Assembly: GCA_038248745.1 (NCBI GenBank)
Contig: JBBRXC010000070.1
Coordinates: 1 to 8,486, forward strand
DNA: 8,486 bases
Origin: JAENWH01 sp038248745
GTDB taxonomy: Bacteria; Bacillota; Clostridia; Peptostreptococcales; Anaerovoracaceae
Direction: 5' to 3'
Both the position numbers and the translations under genes were made by a program. Each line of letters begins with the position of its first letter. Positions within the stretch are counted from its first letter, which is position 1. Positions 1 to 5,276 of the stretch are shown piece by piece. Below the pieces are notes generated by a model. The model was not told where the DNA came from. It searched no databases and saw nothing but the letters and a program-made list of their open reading frames with translations.

Positions 1-32
1 AGTCCCCAAATGATTACTTTTACATTTTCCAT
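1..32 (-). CDS. 5' end of a leftward gene, NAD(P)-binding dehydrogenase-like (possibly 2,4-diaminopentanoate dehydrogenase)
   Basis: Only the first ten codons lie in the window, reading MENVKVIIWG from an ATG at 32-30. An AGGAG ribosome site at 40-44 sits 7 bases before it. The pattern of a short charged start followed by a hydrophobic beta strand ending in W-G is typical of the first strand of a Rossmann fold, where the glycine-rich dinucleotide loop follows. From memory, the N-terminus of 2,4-diaminopentanoate dehydrogenase (oxidative ornithine fermentation) looks like this. The neighbouring RocR-like activator and the sigma-54 promoter fit an ornithine or arginine catabolic operon. Other DapB-like dehydrogenases remain possible. 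That a gene starts here is well supported; the product is an inference from ten residues plus context. Confidence 0.5.
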   Translation of the reverse strand, partial: MENVKVIIWG

Positions 33-143
33 AATCTTTCTCCTTTTCTTTTCCATATAATTTTGCTATAGATTTTAAATACAATTAGATTTTTAAATAC
101 GAACCTTACTAGAAGGTTGTTTTCATTACACTTATTATTAAGA

Positions 144-158
144 GCAATTTTCATGCCA
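144..158 (-). promoter_or_regulatory. Sigma-54 (-24/-12) promoter for the leftward gene at the window edge
   Basis: On the minus strand the bases read TGGCATGAAAATTGC. The GG (157-156) and GC (145-144) doublets are exactly 12 bases apart, as sigma-54 RNA polymerase requires, and the only departure from TGGCAC-N5-TTGC is T for C at the sixth base. Transcription would begin near 132, giving a leader of about 100 bases before the ATG at 32. A sigma-54 activator gene lies immediately upstream, which strongly supports the call. Confidence 0.87.
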
Positions 159-165
159 AATAGTT

Positions 166-199
166 TCAAAAATAAAAACAGCCTCTTTTCAGGCTGTTT
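166..199 (-). terminator. Rho-independent terminator behind the sigma-54 activator gene
   Basis: Bases 176-184 pair with 191-199 to give a 9-bp stem built on AACAGCCT/AGGCTGTT with a 6-base loop. On the minus strand it is followed by a T-rich tract (TTTTTATTTTT). The plus-strand side has only a short T run, so the hairpin mainly works leftward. It ends transcripts of the activator gene just before the sigma-54 promoter, so the downstream operon depends on its own promoter. Confidence 0.85.
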
Positions 200-282
200 C
201 ACTACAAATATTAGGTTTTTTAAGGCACTTGCATGATTTATTAAATTTTCACATTTGTTTTACTTGAGTTTTTATCTAACTG

Positions 283-322
283 GTGCAAAATTATTTTCTA
301 TTTTGCGCAAATATTTTTGCAC
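283..322. promoter_or_regulatory. Putative upstream activating sequence for a RocR-like activator
   Basis: This AT-rich stretch holds several TGCAAA/TTTGC half sites. The clearest is a 14-bp near-palindrome GCAAATATTTTTGC at 307-320. Beside it are the perfect palindrome TTTGCGCAAA (302-311) and a looser site beginning GGTGCAAAATTATTTT (282-297). The whole block is flanked by GTGCAAAA and TTTTGCAC in opposite orientation. It lies about 130 to 180 bases upstream of the sigma-54 promoter, a normal distance for enhancer-type sites reached by DNA looping. A nearly identical 14-mer occurs in the activator's own promoter (1788-1801). From memory, Bacillus RocR sites have TGCAAAA/TTTTGCA arms. Binding is inferred. 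Confidence 0.65.
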
Positions 323-344
323 TTTTTATCTTTGTGTATCAAAT

Positions 345-479
345 TTACTTTTTTAGTTTGTGCTGAAGTGTCTGGCGTTTTATCTTAAGCTTTTCTGCCG
401 CTTTAGTAATGTTTCCATTGCTGATGAGCATAGCCTCTTTAATCAGATTTCTTTCAATGTTTTCAAGCAGCAAATCCAG
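345..479 (-). pseudogene. Detached Fis-type helix-turn-helix tail of the sigma-54 activator
   Basis: Directly after the in-frame TGA at 482-480, the same reading frame stays open for 44 codons to a TAA at 347-345. The translation contains ERNLIKEAML, then NGNITKAAEKLKIKRQTLQ and a lysine-rich end. This is the classical Fis-type helix-turn-helix that closes RocR/NtrC-family activators, with the recognition helix in the KRQTLQ part. The piece has no ribosome site of its own and lacks a good start; the internal ATG at 431-429 would cut into the domain. It is best read as the severed C-terminus of the upstream gene. Base composition and codon use match that gene, so the break looks recent, or it is a sequencing error. 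Confidence 0.8.
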
Positions 480-1733
480 TCAATCATCCATCTTAATATC
501 ATCCATAAGTTTTTTCCCATTGCCCCTTACATTAATATTATTAATTTTTATTTGTGCTTCCGTTAAAACATGTTCTTTCCCTACCAGAGAAACGGCTGAA
601 ATAATGATATTCTCCAACTCTCTTACATTGCCCGGGAAATCGTGAGTCATTAATAAATTTAATGCTGAATCAGACATCATCCAAACTTCTTTTCCCAATT
701 TTTCATTATGTTTTCTAATAAATTCATTGACTAAAACCGGAATATCCTCTTTTCTATCTCTCAGTGGCGGGATATTCAAGTTAATGATATTCAGCCTGTA
801 ATAAAGGTCTTTTCTCAATCTTCCTGTTTCAATCAGCTCTCCCGGTTCTTCATTTACAGTGGCAATAATCCTCACATCAATAGGAATGTCTTTTGACCCG
901 CCAATTCTTCTGATACAATCCTCCTGAAGCACTCTCAACAATTTCCCCTGAAGCTCGAACGGCATGGCATTGATTTCATCCAGCAGCAAAGTGCCCCCGC
1001 TTGCCTGTTCAAAAAGGCCCTGCCTGTCCAATGCACCAGTAAATCCTCCCTTTACCGTTCCAAAAAGCATACTCTCCAAAAGTGTTTCCGGTATTGCGGC
1101 ACAATTTTGGGCAAAAAACATCTTATCTTTCCTGTCGCTTTCAAAATGAATGCTCTGCGCCAGAATTTCCTTCCCTGTTCCTGTTTCTCCATATATAAAA
1201 ACGGAGGAAGAACTTTTCGCTGCCATTTTTGCAGTTTCAATTATTTCTTTAAACCCTTCATTTTTACAAATAAGGTCAGAAAAATTATATCTCTTTATTT
1301 TTAATTCTTTAATCACTTTTAGCTCTGTTTTTTCTTTATGCATATCAAGTATTTCATTTGAAAGGTTTTCAATATCAGTAATATCTTTAGACATTTCAAT
1401 CGCTGCAATGACTTTTCCAGCTTGATCAAGCACGGGAATTGTTGTGTTGATTGTTGTCACTTCTTTCCCATAATTATTTAAATAAGTTTGCCTTTTATTC
1501 ATTGTTGTAATATTTTTATACAAGGCTCTTGACAACGTACTTTCTTCTATTGGAATATGAGCGAAAACCTTTCTGAAAGATTTTCCAACCACATCTTCCC
1601 TGGGCGTTTTTTCCAGTACAGCCATCGCCTCATTGTAGAGAATACTTTTACCCTGTGCGTTTACAATATGAACCCCATCTTTAACGATCTGGGAAAGTGC
1701 AAACAATATCTCTTCATATTCTTTTCCCTTCAA
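480..1733 (-). CDS. Sigma-54-dependent PAS/AAA+ transcriptional activator, RocR-like, cut before its DNA-binding domain
   Basis: Enhancer-binding protein that would use ATP hydrolysis to open sigma-54 promoters. Numbered from the TTG start, residues about 10-120 form a PAS sensor domain (DGVHIVNAQGKSILYNEAM; ends near MSKDITD). The AAA+ domain follows, with Walker A GETGTGKE at 182-189, the sigma-54 contact loop GGFTGA at 229-234 (first alanine of GAFTGA replaced by glycine), Walker B TLLLDE at 248-253, and later RKDLYYRLN and FPGNVRELEN. The reading frame then hits TGA at 482-480, in the linker to the Fis-type HTH, which continues in frame to 345. The TTG at 1733 is preferred because AGGAGG lies 7 bases upstream; an ATG at 1772 would lie upstream of the predicted transcript start. 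The architecture resembles RocR, which responds to ornithine or citrulline. Without the HTH it should bind DNA poorly, so the gene may be inactive unless the stop is an error or is read through. Confidence 0.88.
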   Translation of the reverse strand: MKGKEYEEILFALSQIVKDGVHIVNAQGKSILYNEAMAVLEKTPREDVVGKSFRKVFAHIPIEESTLSRALYKNITTMNKRQTYLNNYGKEVTTINTTIPVLDQAGKVIAAIEMSKDITDIENLSNEILDMHKEKTELKVIKELKIKRYNFSDLICKNEGFKEIIETAKMAAKSSSSVFIYGETGTGKEILAQSIHFESDRKDKMFFAQNCAAIPETLLESMLFGTVKGGFTGALDRQGLFEQASGGTLLLDEINAMPFELQGKLLRVLQEDCIRRIGGSKDIPIDVRIIATVNEEPGELIETGRLRKDLYYRLNIINLNIPPLRDRKEDIPVLVNEFIRKHNEKLGKEVWMMSDSALNLLMTHDFPGNVRELENIIISAVSLVGKEHVLTEAQIKINNINVRGNGKKLMDDIKMDD

Positions 1734-1740
1734 AACGTTA

Positions 1741-1746
1741 CCTCCT
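1741..1746 (-). promoter_or_regulatory. Strong Shine-Dalgarno that fixes a TTG start
   Basis: The minus strand reads AGGAGG followed by seven bases and then TTG (1733-1731). In the longer frame from ATG 1772 the same bases would encode Ser-Gly-Gly, so the perfect ribosome site shows that translation of the sigma-54 activator starts at the TTG. Confidence 0.8.
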
Positions 1747-1762
1747 GACATTCTTTTTTTAC

Positions 1763-1791
1763 AGTATATCACTATTCATTTTTAGGTGCAA
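1763..1791 (-). promoter_or_regulatory. Sigma-70-type promoter of the sigma-54 activator gene
   Basis: On the minus strand a TATACT -10 box (1768-1763) is separated by 17 bases from TTGCAC (1791-1786), a weak -35 box. Transcription would start near 1756, giving a leader of about 22 bases before the TTG codon at 1733. The -35 box is overlapped by the operator-like palindrome at 1788-1801, which would suit repression by the bound activator. Confidence 0.55.
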
Positions 1792-1801
1792 ATTATTTTG
1801 C
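1788..1801. promoter_or_regulatory. Operator-like palindrome in the activator promoter
   Basis: GCAAATTATTTTGC is an inverted repeat with one mismatched pair. It differs from GCAAATATTTTTGC at 307-320, in the upstream activating region, only by a swap of the two central bases. It overlaps the -35 box of the activator gene. The likely role is autoregulation by the activator itself; this is inferred from position and similarity. Confidence 0.5.
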
Positions 1802-1813
1802 TGTTCTTTTCAA

Positions 1814-1842
1814 TTGACAATTTTCATCACATAATGTATTGT
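1814..1842 (+). promoter_or_regulatory. Likely sigma-70-type promoter of the arsR-family gene
   Basis: A perfect TTGACA (1814-1819) is followed by a 17-base spacer and TATTGT (1837-1842). A second possible -10 box, TATAAT at 1855-1860, has no good -35 at the right distance. The promoter is divergent from that of the sigma-54 activator. No clear ArsR-type operator palindrome was seen. Confidence 0.5.
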
Positions 1843-1893
1843 TAATAGGCGATGTATAATATATAACCCAGCAGATTAGTGGAGGACGAATAA

Positions 1894-2217
1894 ATGCGGC
1901 TTAGAAAAGAAACCCCTGATTTAGAAGAAGATGAAATCCTATTAATTGCAAGCGTTTCTGATGCGCTAGCGCATCCGGCAAGAATAAAAATATATAGATT
2001 TATTATGAAAGCCAATAAAGAACGGCGTAAAGTATGCAATAAAGATGTGGTTGAAGTGTTTGATTATTCTCAGGCCACAATTTCCCAGCATATAAAGAAA
2101 CTAGTTGTCTCCGGTTTAATAGAGGTTAAAAAGGACGACAGGTTTTCATACTATTATGCAAACCTTGGGATGTTAATGAAATATTTAGATGCAACAAAAA
2201 AATGGCCATTGACATAA
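1894..2217 (+). CDS. ArsR-family winged-helix transcriptional regulator
   Basis: A 107-residue protein, the usual size for ArsR/SmtB repressors, which act as homodimers and leave DNA when an inducer (often a metal ion) binds. The family signature DALAHPARIKIYRFI is at residues 23-37. The helix-turn-helix is near 51-72, with recognition helix SQATISQHIKKL at 59-70, and the beta wing is near 74-88 (SGLIEVKKDDRFSYYY). A GGAGG site lies 8 bases before the ATG. The known metal sites are not obvious: there is one cysteine (C48) in place of the CxC of CadC/ArsR, and no His/Asp cluster in the last helix as in SmtB/CzrA. The inducer may therefore not be a metal. The last codons and the stop lie inside a terminator hairpin. 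It converges with nhaA and diverges from the sigma-54 activator; its target is unknown. Confidence 0.88.
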   Translation: MRLRKETPDLEEDEILLIASVSDALAHPARIKIYRFIMKANKERRKVCNKDVVEVFDYSQATISQHIKKLVVSGLIEVKKDDRFSYYYANLGMLMKYLDATKKWPLT

Positions 2218-2237
2218 TGTCAATGGCCATTTTTTTT
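2196..2237. terminator. Bidirectional rho-independent terminator between arsR-family gene and nhaA
   Basis: Bases 2201-2214 and 2218-2231 form a perfect stem (ATGGCCATTGACA and its complement), extended by A/T pairs to 2196 and 2236, with the three-base loop TAA at 2215-2217. A T run follows on the plus strand and an equal T run on the minus strand, so it can end transcripts from both converging genes. The loop is the stop codon of the ArsR-family gene. Confidence 0.93.
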
Positions 2238-2255
2238 GTAATAATACCACTATTA

Positions 2256-3410
2256 TCAGCAGCCTTCTTTATTTATTTTAAGAATTTTTCCAGCCACTAT
2301 TGCCAATAAGAAAACACCCGCCGTAAGCAAGGCGCCCATTTTTGCAGCTCCCTGAAGTTCTAAATCCACAAAAGCTGCACCTGCCACAAACAGTGCAACT
2401 GTCAATCCCATTCCACCGATAAGACCAGCTACTACTACATCTTTCGCCTTCATGCCAGTTGGCAGTTTGAATCCTAACAAGATGGCAATCCAGGTAAACA
2501 ATGAAATGCCTATTGTCTTTCCAGCTATTAAGGACACCAGTATGATTATTGTCAGATTGGACATACCGGCAAATTCCACGCCTGCATTTGTAAGACCAAA
2601 AAAGAATAATCCAAATTCAACAAAAGGTGCCACCTGCCGTTCAAAAGTGCTTAAACAACAACAACTGGCTGCATCATCTACTCCATGAGAGTCATCATGT
2701 TCAATGACCACGCCTAACCTTGGGAGAAATGGAACAATTGCAATCAAGGACAATGCAGGATGAAGGTGTGCGTTATACATGCCAAACCAGCTTAATGTTC
2801 CACAAAATAAAATATATGGCCAGTAAGAAGTGACGTTTCTTTTATTTAATCTATAGGCAATATACATAGCGAAAAGTACTAAAATCAACCACAATGGCTG
2901 CGTTGGGTTTATTGGGTCAGGATAAAAAATTGCAATGATTGCGAGCCCAATTCCATCATCTACAACTGCTAAAAGCAGTAAAAAACTTACTGCGGGATGG
3001 CTGGTTCCAAAAACCAGTCTTGCAAGTAGCCAGGCAAGTGCAATATCAGTGGCCGTGCAGATTCCCCATCCCTTGAGATATTCCGGGCTTCCTATCATTG
3101 CATTTAATATAAAAAAGATGGCTATTGGTCCAAGTACTCCCCCAGCTGTAGCCATAAGTGGAGTAACCGCCTTCTTTATAGGATTAAGTGCCCCACCTAC
3201 TGATAAACTGTTTACAATTTCAACTCCTGCTATTGCAAAAAAGAACACCATAAAAATATCATTGATCAGCCAATGAAAATTCATATCAAAAATAATTGGC
3301 GTGTGTACAAAATGGTGATAACTCTCGGGGGATAAATTAGCCCATACTAAAGCAACAATAACACCCGCTATCAATGGAACCGAATAATCACGACAAAGTT
3401 TTATTACCAT
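2256..3410 (-). CDS. nhaA: NhaA-type Na+/H+ antiporter
   Basis: A 384-residue polytopic membrane protein matching NhaA, which exports Na+ in exchange for H+ and serves pH and salt homeostasis. Landmarks align with E. coli NhaA: WLINDIFMVFFFAIAGVEI (47-65); ATDIALAW with D122 (E. coli D133); LAVVDDGIGLAIIAIFY with the transport pair D151-D152 (E. coli D163-D164); GKTIGISLFTWIA with K298 (E. coli K300). Length is close to the family norm (about 388). Between the two halves, residues 237-252 read EHDDSHGVDDAASCCC, a His/Asp/Cys cluster that I do not recognise from typical NhaA proteins. The protein also ends in Cys. An AGGGGA ribosome site precedes the ATG. It lies 121 bases behind the HD-domain gene in the same direction, but has its own promoter candidate. 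Confidence 0.93.
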   Translation of the reverse strand: MVIKLCRDYSVPLIAGVIVALVWANLSPESYHHFVHTPIIFDMNFHWLINDIFMVFFFAIAGVEIVNSLSVGGALNPIKKAVTPLMATAGGVLGPIAIFFILNAMIGSPEYLKGWGICTATDIALAWLLARLVFGTSHPAVSFLLLLAVVDDGIGLAIIAIFYPDPINPTQPLWLILVLFAMYIAYRLNKRNVTSYWPYILFCGTLSWFGMYNAHLHPALSLIAIVPFLPRLGVVIEHDDSHGVDDAASCCCLSTFERQVAPFVEFGLFFFGLTNAGVEFAGMSNLTIIILVSLIAGKTIGISLFTWIAILLGFKLPTGMKAKDVVVAGLIGGMGLTVALFVAGAAFVDLELQGAAKMGALLTAGVFLLAIVAGKILKINKEGC

Positions 3411-3461
3411 ATCAAATTCCCCTTATACATTTTACTCTTTTAAAAAATCGCTTCAAAAAGC

Positions 3462-3489
3462 ATTATATCATATATTCCCAAAGGTGCAA
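3462..3489 (-). promoter_or_regulatory. Candidate promoter of nhaA
   Basis: The minus strand carries TATAAT (3467-3462) and, 16 bases upstream, TTGCAC (3489-3484), a weak -35 box. Transcription would begin near 3455, about 45 bases before the ATG. The TTGCACCT element and the TGATAT before the -10 resemble the promoter of the sigma-54 activator. Confidence 0.5.
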
Positions 3490-3495
3490 GCAAAA

Positions 3496-3508
3496 GTATA
3501 CTGTATAC
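3496..3508. repeat. Short palindromic repeat upstream of the nhaA promoter
   Basis: GTATACTGTATAC consists of two GTATAC hexamers, each self-complementary, around a central T, so it is both a direct and an inverted repeat. It lies just upstream of the candidate nhaA -35 box, where a regulator could bind. It has too small a loop to be a good terminator. The regulator is not identified. Confidence 0.4.
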
Positions 3509-3531
3509 AAAGATTGTTAAAAAAATATTTT

Positions 3532-4008
3532 TTATCGGAATATTTCCTCTTTCAGTAATTTCTCTAATCTACCCTTTTGATCTTGCCTTTTCATTTCATA
3601 ACCATACTGATAAAAATCCAGCACATCAGCATCCTTGACAATCTCCTCCAAAGGGCTTCCTACTTCACCTTTTTTACTATGATTTCTTACTGCCGTTGAA
3701 ATTTGATTGATTTCTTCTTCATTAAACAACTTAGTTTCTTTAAGAAATTCTCTGACAGGTGAGTACCCTGCCTCTGCATGTCCATCCTGTTTTCCAGTAA
3801 TGATTCTGCCGTAGTCATGAACCGCACAGGCACACGCCCCAAGTATCGGGTCAACGCCTCTTTTTTCAGCGAGTAAATATCCCAGCTTTGCACAACTTGA
3901 AAGATGAACTCGCTCCCAATCGATACAATGGTCACGTTCCTGCACTATCTTTTCATACTTGTCAATTTCTTTTAAAAGCTCAATTTGCAGTCTTAAGATT
4001 TTTTTCAT
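3532..4008 (-). CDS. HD-domain metal-dependent phosphohydrolase of unknown substrate
   Basis: A 158-residue single-domain HD protein. The expected metal ligands appear in order: H35 in ERVHLSSCAKLG, the H64-D65 doublet in AVHDYGRII, H77 in GHAEAGY, H110 in VRNHSKKG and the closing aspartates in VKDADVLDFYQYG (D126, D128). The proteins are usually cytosolic and hydrolyse phosphate esters such as nucleotides or second messengers; nothing here fixes the substrate. The start ATG overlaps the stop of rlmH (ATGA), so the two are probably translationally coupled. This is the last gene of the secreted protein-yycH-yycI-yycJ-rlmH operon. No strong terminator follows, so some transcripts may run on into nhaA. 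Confidence 0.85.
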   Translation of the reverse strand: MKKILRLQIELLKEIDKYEKIVQERDHCIDWERVHLSSCAKLGYLLAEKRGVDPILGACACAVHDYGRIITGKQDGHAEAGYSPVREFLKETKLFNEEEINQISTAVRNHSKKGEVGSPLEEIVKDADVLDFYQYGYEMKRQDQKGRLEKLLKEEIFR

Positions 4009-4448
4009 TTATGATAAGTCTCCCTTTTTATAATTTTAAAACTTCTGTAAATCTGTTCAAGCAAGAAAATTCTCATCATTTGATGTGGAAACGTCATTCT
4101 GGAAAATGAAAGTTTGAAATCTGCCCGTCTGCTGACCTCATCAGAAAGTCCAACTGATCCACCAATAATAAATGTCACATCACTTTTCCCTTCCATGCCC
4201 AAGGCTTCTATTTTCTCTGCAAGATCTTCCGAATCTAGCATATCTCCCTTTATTTCCAAGGTTATAACAAAGGTTTCTTTCTTTATTCTTTTAAGAATAT
4301 TTTCGCCTTCCTCAAGTAAAGAATCTTCCTTTAATTCCTCAATGCTCAGATTGCAATATTTAGTAAGTCGTTTGCTGTATTCACCTACAGCATCAACCCA
4401 ATATTTTTCTTTTAATTTGCCTATGCAAATAACCCTGATATTCATCAT
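4005..4448 (-). CDS. rlmH: 23S rRNA (pseudouridine-1915-N3) methyltransferase RlmH
   Basis: RlmH (SPOUT family) methylates pseudouridine 1915 in helix 69 of 23S rRNA, using S-adenosylmethionine on assembled 70S ribosomes. The 147 residues start MMNIRVICIGKLKEKYW, very like the Firmicute RlmH N-terminus. The knot region has the SAM loop GGSVG at 96-100 followed by LSDEV. RMTFPHQMMR at 117-126 and the C-terminal YHK are family hallmarks. It is slightly shorter than the usual 155-159 residues. Two ATG codons are adjacent; the second (4445) gives the more typical MNI start. It lies 18 bases after yycJ, and its stop overlaps the HD-domain gene. Presence of rlmH downstream of yycJ is the common Firmicute arrangement. 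Confidence 0.96.
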   Translation of the reverse strand: MMNIRVICIGKLKEKYWVDAVGEYSKRLTKYCNLSIEELKEDSLLEEGENILKRIKKETFVITLEIKGDMLDSEDLAEKIEALGMEGKSDVTFIIGGSVGLSDEVSRRADFKLSFSRMTFPHQMMRIFLLEQIYRSFKIIKRETYHK

Positions 4449-4466
4449 TGTCCCTTTTCCTACATT

Positions 4467-5261
4467 TTACAAATAATAGATTGGACTTATCTGATCTTTG
4501 AGAAGCATTTCAATGTTAACATTTTTGCCTATATAAAAGTCAGCTTCCTGTAATAGATTCTTTATTGTCTGCATTGCCATCTCAGGGAAATTGTTTTCTC
4601 TGCTCAAGTGAGCCAACAGAACCTGCCGGTTTTTGCCTTTACTGGAAATAAGTCTGCATAGAATACCGCCCGCATCTTCATTGGACAAATGGCCTTCAGC
4701 ACCTAAAATCCTTTGTTTAATACTCCATGGATATCTGCACATTTTCAACATATTCACGTCATGATTTGATTCCAGCACTAAAATGTCAGCATCTATAATT
4801 TCTTCATATATTTCTTCTGTAATATGCCCTGTGTCAGTGACGATACTTATTTGGCTACCTTCGAAGTAAAAAGAAAATCCTACCGGTTCTATTGCATCAT
4901 GAGAAATATTAAAGGGCTTGATCCTTATATCTCCTATATCAAAAATTTCCCCGGTTTTAAAAACCCTTTTTTTCTCTTCTGTAATTTTATGCGCTATTAA
5001 AGACCAGGTGTTTTCATTGGCATATGCCATAATGTTAGGTAATTTTTTTGTTATTGTATTTAGGCTTTTAATATGATCACTATGTTCATGTGTAACCAGG
5101 ATTCCTTTAACATCTTCTAAAAGAGTTCCCGAAAGATTCAGCCCTTCTACAATCCTTTTTCCACTTATTCCGGCATCTATTAATAAAGCGGTTGTTCCGC
5201 TTTTAACCAGGTAACTGTTCCCGCTGCTCCCACTTGAAAAAGAGCAAAAGCTGATACTCAT
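4467..5261 (-). CDS. yycJ: WalJ/YycJ metallo-beta-lactamase-fold hydrolase
   Basis: A 264-residue cytosolic metallo-beta-lactamase-fold protein of the YycJ (WalJ, VicX) family, likely a nuclease or phosphodiesterase; its exact reaction is not settled. The N-terminus FSSGSSGNSYLV (8-19) is a family hallmark. Metal ligands are visible in THEHSDH (57-63), H121 in NISHD, D143 in TDTGH, and H218 in AHLSREN, with GHLSN near 190-194. It begins 15 bases after yycI behind an AGAGG ribosome site. It follows yycH and yycI as in the wal operon of Bacillus and Staphylococcus, where it is linked to cell-wall and replication control. Confidence 0.93.
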   Translation of the reverse strand: MSISFCSFSSGSSGNSYLVKSGTTALLIDAGISGKRIVEGLNLSGTLLEDVKGILVTHEHSDHIKSLNTITKKLPNIMAYANENTWSLIAHKITEEKKRVFKTGEIFDIGDIRIKPFNISHDAIEPVGFSFYFEGSQISIVTDTGHITEEIYEEIIDADILVLESNHDVNMLKMCRYPWSIKQRILGAEGHLSNEDAGGILCRLISSKGKNRQVLLAHLSRENNFPEMAMQTIKNLLQEADFYIGKNVNIEMLLKDQISPIYYL

Positions 5262-5276
5262 TCTGTTTTTCCTCTC

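Noticed and set aside
20..202. Leftward 60-codon open frame over the sigma-54 promoter
   Set aside because: It covers the terminator and promoter, is in a different frame from the real gene start at 32, and has a composition expected of AT-rich noncoding DNA.
480..482. TGA in the activator as a selenocysteine codon
   Set aside because: It lies in an interdomain linker with no expected redox role, and I see only a weak, too distant hairpin (about 36 bases on) rather than a SECIS element directly behind it. A search for selA/selB/selC in the genome would inform this.
480..482. TGA read as a sense codon by an altered genetic code
   Set aside because: nhaA, rlmH and yycH all end at TGA at the expected family length, and tryptophan is encoded by TGG throughout, so the standard bacterial code holds.
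1734..1772. ATG start at 1772 for the sigma-54 activator
   Set aside because: It lies upstream of the predicted transcript start, and the extra residues are encoded partly by the AGGAGG ribosome site that serves the TTG start at 1733.
2935..3276. Rightward 113-codon open frame inside nhaA
   Set aside because: It is the antisense shadow of conserved NhaA membrane segments, with no ribosome site or family resemblance.
3509..3531. Terminator behind the HD-domain gene
   Set aside because: Only A/T runs and a four-pair stem in GTATACTGTATAC are present; no stable hairpin followed by a T run was found.
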